Notes under the pieces: generated by a model
The model's database searches: none
The model's input: only the letters and a program-made list of their open reading frames with translations
What the model was told of the DNA's origin: nothing
Origin: Leptodontidium sp. MPI-SDFR-AT-0119
Lineage: Eukaryota; Ascomycota; Leotiomycetes; Helotiales; Leptodontidiaceae
Assembly (NCBI GenBank): GCA_020726505.1
Contig: JAHLEZ010000018.1
Coordinates: forward strand, 62,001 to 126,000
DNA: 64,000 nucleotides
Direction of reading: 5' to 3'
Part shown: in pieces, positions 59,722-64,000 of the stretch
Layout: every line of letters begins with the position of its first letter
Position numbering within the stretch: the stretch's first letter is position 1
Position numbers and translations under genes: made by a program

Positions 59722-62052
59722 CTACTCCCGTCCACTCCGTTGGCCTGCACTCGTTCTACTCCGCTCATCCTCCTCCAACACATCACTCAACCTAGTCGGA
59801 TGATGATGTCTAGGAACAGCAGCCCACTCAGGAGCCGCTGCACCATATCCTTGGCCAGAGTAATCAACTGGCTCCCCAATCGTAGGATTTGAAGTCGGGG
59901 CCCGTCCAGGTCCAGACGTAGGGGTAGGTCCATGACCGTATTCGACGCCGGAGACTTGACCGTAGCGTTGGAGATTGGCTTGCTCGCGCTCACGTTCCGA
60001 GGCAACATCGTACTCATCTGTATCTGCGTCAGAGGGGGGGCCTTGGTAACGGATTCTGTTGCCGCGGGCATCACGGATGAATTGACCTTGTGAATCAATC
60101 TCATATTCTTCCTCACTCATGGCACCAGCTTCAGAGGGAACAGATGGTTGGCGGTAGGTTGGGTCTGGGTGGAGGGAGGTTCCTTGGTGTTGTTGGTAGA
60201 ACGCAGAGGTCGAGGCGGGTTGAACTGCTGGGGCGGCTGAGTGTTCAGAGTTTGTGAATGCGGGGTGTGTTGGTAGGGAGTCCTCGGTGTAAGCCGTTGG
60301 TCGAGTACTGGTGGCCGTTGGTCGAGAACTGGTACGTGTCTCGGTGAAAGGATCTGCTGGCTCTGATCGCTGAGATCGAGCGTATTGTTGATAGGCGATA
60401 TCGCTATCATCAATAGGGCCTTCGGGCTCTGGAGCATCGATGGTAGCATACTGGGTGTCCCTTGATGGATCACGAGCACTGGTTTGTCGGCTAGGAACTC
60501 CCTGCATCATAGGAACGACCTGTACTCCACCAATAAGAGTAGGCCTCCCATCCTTCAATGCCGCAGTGCGATCCCTCTCCTCCTGCTCTCGTCGTCCAAG
60601 CTCCTCCCAAGCTCGTCTTGCCTCTTCCTTTGAGATTTGCAACTCTCGCTTCATTTCAGCCAACTGCTTAGCGACGTTCGTCTTTTCTCGCTCTTTAGCC
60701 ACAGCTTCATTGATAGCCGTTGCTCTCTCCTGACGTTCAGTCTCCAGATTGGATTCTAGCACGGCTTGAACTTCTTGTGCACGTTCTTGCTCAGCCCGAG
60801 TCTCAAAGAACCATCGCTGGAACTTCCGCTCAGAGGAAGCTCGTAGACGTTGCAACTCAACCACGGCATGGAACAGATTGGCACCTGCAGCCGAGAGATC
60901 GGTCACTTGTCGAGAGAGCTGTTGAGATAATGGATCTCTGTTGAGGTCGCTGCTGTTCTCTTCCAATCTTCTGATCCAGAAAGCAGTGAGACCTTCCCAG
61001 TGAGCAGAGAGAGTTTCCCATCTTTCAAAGGCATGAGGAAATGAGGACCGGGTAGCTGGCTGTGGGGTCAAATCTGGACCACCTTCAGGACCAGCTTGGG
61101 CAGCAGGTCTTGGTCGTGAGGTTCCAGGGACAGGTCTCGGGGCTTGTGGTTGTTGCTGGTTTGTTGGCCGAGGTCTGGCAGTTGGCGCACTTTCACCTCC
61201 ACCTATAGCTCTCCCACCACTCCCCAGACCCTGAAGCTCCTCTTGTGGAGGATCTGACCTGCGTTGCTGTGACCCATCAGAGGCTCTTTGACCAGCAGCC
61301 GTTCCACCTGATGTCCTCTGTCTAGACTCCCCACTGGCTCTTTGTTGTGCCGCAGCACCAGCAGCAGCTGCTGCCCTTCGTTCCGCACTTCGTCGTCTCT
61401 CCTGCTCTAGCAATCTTGCCTCTTCTGCAGCCCTCGCACGTTCCAATGCCTCCTTCTGCTCATTCTCTGCTCTTTTCCTAGCTTCCCTAGCGTTGCGCTC
61501 TCTCATAATCTCCCTGGGACCCTTGAGACCGGGTGACCCAGTTGTGCCAGGTGGGGGTTGAGCTCGGCCATTGCCGCTCCTACCATTCCCAGTAGCACCT
61601 GGACCTCCACCGATCAGATCGGACATCGAGGCGTTCTCCTCCACGAAATCAGAAGTGAAGGGATTGGGTTGTCGTAGAGCTTCTTCAAGGGTATAAAGGA
61701 TCGCACTGGCAGTGGTTCGAGAAATTCGCGGAGCACGATGGGGTCTTCGTTCAGCTTCGGGGGAGTAGTGTAGGGAGCTTGCTAGTGGAGTTGACGAGGC
61801 GAGTTCTTCGTCGAAATCATGGGTCAATCCCTCACTTCTTCGCCGGTTCTGTGCAAAGCGAACTCGAGGAGGTGGACTGATGCCGGCAGATGCAGCTTCA
61901 ATGTGAGTTCGACGTGGGGGACGCTGCTGCTGCTGCTGGCGCTGGGCGGGTGTAGGCGTTAAAGGTTCGTTCACTTCGTAAGGGTCGTTAGAGAGGGGAG
62001 GAGATGGAGTCGTCAGCGCTGCTGCTGGTTGGGTTGGAGGGGAGGTCGACAA
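59722..62052 (-). CDS. conserved fungal coiled-coil/disordered protein, start codon unclear
   Basis: One long open frame of 776 codons. N-terminus Pro/Gln-rich, then a conserved patch (SAILYTLEEALRQPNPF), a Glu/Arg/Ala coiled coil (about 180-235), a disordered Gln/Pro/Gly part, and a second helical region (about 350-510: LSAHWEGLTAFWIRRLE, DLSAAGANLFHAVVELQRLR, ISKEEARRAWEELGRREQEE). The C-terminal third is disordered. I recall orthologues of unknown function across Pezizomycotina. The frame begins at TTG (62052) in a CACC(TTG)TCGACC context, with an upstream in-frame TAA nine bases away and no in-frame ATG until 61626. The real start may be an unseen upstream exon, TTG itself, or an ATG lost by one base change. 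Confidence 0.75.
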   Translation of the reverse strand: MSTSPPTQPAAALTTPSPPLSNDPYEVNEPLTPTPAQRQQQQQRPPRRTHIEAASAGISPPPRVRFAQNRRRSEGLTHDFDEELASSTPLASSLHYSPEAERRPHRAPRISRTTASAILYTLEEALRQPNPFTSDFVEENASMSDLIGGGPGATGNGRSGNGRAQPPPGTTGSPGLKGPREIMRERNAREARKRAENEQKEALERARAAEEARLLEQERRRSAERRAAAAAGAAAQQRASGESRQRTSGGTAAGQRASDGSQQRRSDPPQEELQGLGSGGRAIGGGESAPTARPRPTNQQQPQAPRPVPGTSRPRPAAQAGPEGGPDLTPQPATRSSFPHAFERWETLSAHWEGLTAFWIRRLEENSSDLNRDPLSQQLSRQVTDLSAAGANLFHAVVELQRLRASSERKFQRWFFETRAEQERAQEVQAVLESNLETERQERATAINEAVAKEREKTNVAKQLAEMKRELQISKEEARRAWEELGRREQEERDRTAALKDGRPTLIGGVQVVPMMQGVPSRQTSARDPSRDTQYATIDAPEPEGPIDDSDIAYQQYARSQRSEPADPFTETRTSSRPTATSTRPTAYTEDSLPTHPAFTNSEHSAAPAVQPASTSAFYQQHQGTSLHPDPTYRQPSVPSEAGAMSEEEYEIDSQGQFIRDARGNRIRYQGPPSDADTDEYDVASEREREQANLQRYGQVSGVEYGHGPTPTSGPGRAPTSNPTIGEPVDYSGQGYGAAAPEWAAVPRHHHPTRLSDVLEEDERSRTSAGQRSGRE

Positions 62053-62823
62053 GGTGAATTAGGTGTCGTGCTACCGAGAAAGGTGAGTTGTGACTCCAAT
62101 TGGCGTATCACCAAGTTCGAGGGTCTTGTCTGGTGTTGTAGTTCTCGATGTGGAATCGAGGAATGTGAACTTCCTACTTGGGCGGCAGGAATTGAAGAAT
62201 GCTGGGGAAAGGTGTGTGTGAAGAGCAAAGGAATTTAGTAAGAGGAAGCTCAGGTAGGTGTCGGGATGCCCTTGGTGTGGGAGTTGGGGCGGGTTCGAGT
62301 TGGGAGTAGAATTGGGGAGGTTGGGTGGTGAAAACAAGATGGCGAAGTAGCGAGGCGAGCGAGCGAGGTTGAGCTTGCAGCTGGCGACGAACGAGTAAAT
62401 TAATTGGGAGAAAACGCGCTGCGCATAAGAAAATCCACACGACGCGACAAAAGTAAAGTTGGAATCAGAAAAACGCGCCAGGTCGTGTATCAATTGAACG
62501 GTTCAATAGCATGCGCTGAAGTCGCTGGTCGTGTGAATTGGCGAGGCGCATTTGTGGATGGATGGATGGGTTCACTTCCCTCACTCACAGACTCGAGCCA
62601 ACAGCGCACTCTCTCCCTTCAGACTCGTCGCGCATGCAATTGTGGTCCCGCACGGCAGTGATTGGAGGCTGGATGGCGAGAGGTGAATGCAGGAAAGGCG
62701 ACAATAGGATTGAAGATGTCATGCTCGCACAGCTCGTAGGGTGGTGGTCAATTGGGGATTCTAGCTGGCGGTGGTGATGGATGAGGTTGGATTATTGAGA
62801 GGAGAGGGTGTGGAGTGGAAGAA

Positions 62824-62842
62824 GAAAAGAAAAGAAAAGAAA
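62824..62842. repeat. AAAAG microsatellite
   Basis: About four AAAAG units. Confidence 0.85.
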
Positions 62843-63086
62843 TGTGAGTGAGTTCAGTGCGTGCAGTCAATGCATTGTAGTCGGTCAGTTGGTCCTCGAG
62901 CCTTCCTTCACGTACGTACACAGACAGGACAGGCAGGCAGGCATGATTAGGGCAAGCAAGCAGGATGGGTGTGCGACGGGCATTAATTAATTCACTGAGT
63001 GCCCGGCTGGCTGTTGAAAGAAATGCAGTGTGATGTGATGCAACCCAGTTGTGATGCAGCCCAAAGAGCCCAATTACTCTACCTAC

Positions 63087-63104
63087 CTATTCTATTCTAT
63101 TCTA
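63087..63104. repeat. CTATT microsatellite
   Basis: About 3.5 CTATT units. Confidence 0.85.
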
Positions 63105-63136
63105 GAAGAGCCGTGCGTCAATCAGTTAGTTGGGTA

Positions 63137-63162
63137 CTGACTGGACTGGACTGGACTGGACT
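63137..63162. repeat. ACTGG microsatellite
   Basis: Five consecutive ACTGG units. Confidence 0.88.
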
Positions 63163-64000
63163 TTTCCTCTCTACTCCCTCCCTCCTCCTAGAAGATCTGT
63201 TTGTAGTTGCTTTTCAGCCAAGTATTTATTTTTTTGATATATTTATTCATTTGGTTCCAGTGGGTGGACCATCGATCAAATCGAATCCAAGTCAACTCAA
63301 GTCACAATCGTACAGTGAGTGAGTGATGGATGGCCCCGACCCGAGAATTGAGGGGGCTGGGAGGGACCGAGTCGAGCGCCACGCCACAGTGCCACGGAGC
63401 GGGCCTTCACTGCCTCGCGGCACCACCCTCAGTGCACTGACCCTAAACCCAATCCAACCCGAGCTGACCAGCCAGAGAAAGCCACGACTGCCCTGTCCTG
63501 TCTCCCTGTGCTCGCTTCCAATCCTGCGGGTATGTGAGTGGCCAGGGGCTGGCATTTATTTGAAAGCGGGCACTTCAGTACTGTACAGTAGATGCAATGC
63601 AAATGCACCGGTAGGGGATATGCTTATTATGTACTGTACTTCTAAGGGGGTTTTGTTTGCATCTTCTCCTTTTCATTGCATCACTCGCTTCTTTCTTTCT
63701 TCTCTGCATAAGTAATTAATTAGTCCTATCTATCTAGTTATCCATATTTCTCCCAAACACACTCCCTCCCTACCTCCCTCCCTGTCAAATACGAACAAAC
63801 GAACGACAGCGGAAAAGAAAACATGTCCCAAGCGCCACTGACTGACCGACTTCAGCCATGATGGACCTACTCTCAGATCAAATGTGGGCCCCGGATAGCA
63901 GAGGGAAGGCAGAGCAAGGGAGAGAAGGAGGGATGGTCCGCCAAGTGCTTTCCGTCCCGTTGGGTGCTGGGACTGACGAGAGCCAATGAGATGTTGGAGT

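Larger units (their letters stand above)
62053..64000. other. 2-kb intergenic region rich in simple repeats
   Basis: Upstream of the coiled-coil gene. It holds GATG, GGCA, AAAAG, CTATT and ACTGG short tandem repeats and CT-rich tracts. Overlapping frames such as 63323-63715 have no motifs. The length and repeat content resemble promoter/leader regions of fungal regulatory genes. A gene starting beyond 64000 is possible. Confidence 0.45.

Overview
This window reads as nuclear DNA of a filamentous ascomycete (Pezizomycotina). The evidence is short introns of about 47-120 bp with GT..AG ends, fungus-restricted families (HET-domain, FunK1 kinase, fungal F-box, NB-ARC/TPR NLR with a HeLo-like partner), and blocks of AT-rich, stop-riddled transposon DNA in which differences are transitions, the signature of repeat-induced point mutation (RIP). 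A leotiomycete is a reasonable guess, but only a guess.

Layout. 0-2.5 kb: a two-finger C2H2 gene. 2.5-6.7 kb: an F-box gene split by a 3.28-kb RIP-mutated hAT transposon with a perfect 8-bp target duplication. 6.7-9.0 kb: AT-rich relics. 9.0-11.4 kb: a HET gene (minus) with one intron and one in-frame TAG; its intron carries a 36-base homopolymer. 12.0-24.1 kb: one complete but dead gypsy-type LTR retrotransposon, oriented minus, with 280-bp LTRs. 24.1-26.7 kb: more relic DNA and a 673-bp internally deleted member of the same hAT family. 26.7-34 kb: broken genes (chromodomain-like, unknown proteins). 35-43.4 kb: a secreted intradiol dioxygenase, an FAD-enzyme fragment, a C2H2 fragment, and a 20-exon gene for a secreted cysteine-rich repeat protein in which 14 consecutive exons are all 108 bp. 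46.4-49.0 kb: a decayed FunK1 kinase, a small helical protein gene and a Tc1/mariner transposase with one stop codon. 49.2-52.9 kb: a divergent pair, a HeLo-like cell-death effector candidate and an NB-ARC/TPR NLR, sharing a short amyloid-type motif. 54.4-62 kb: ordinary genes (crotonase, SCO1, a conserved coiled-coil protein), followed by a long intergenic region rich in simple repeats.

How it works together. The main system is the divergent pair at 49.2-52.9 kb. It matches the known HELLP/PNT1 scheme, in which an NLR senses a cue through its repeats and templates amyloid folding of a membrane-active partner via a shared motif. The array of cysteine-rich exons is the most striking gene structure. 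The left half is an accessory, transposon-rich compartment where several genes carry just one or a few inactivating mutations. The right end (54-62 kb) looks like core genome.
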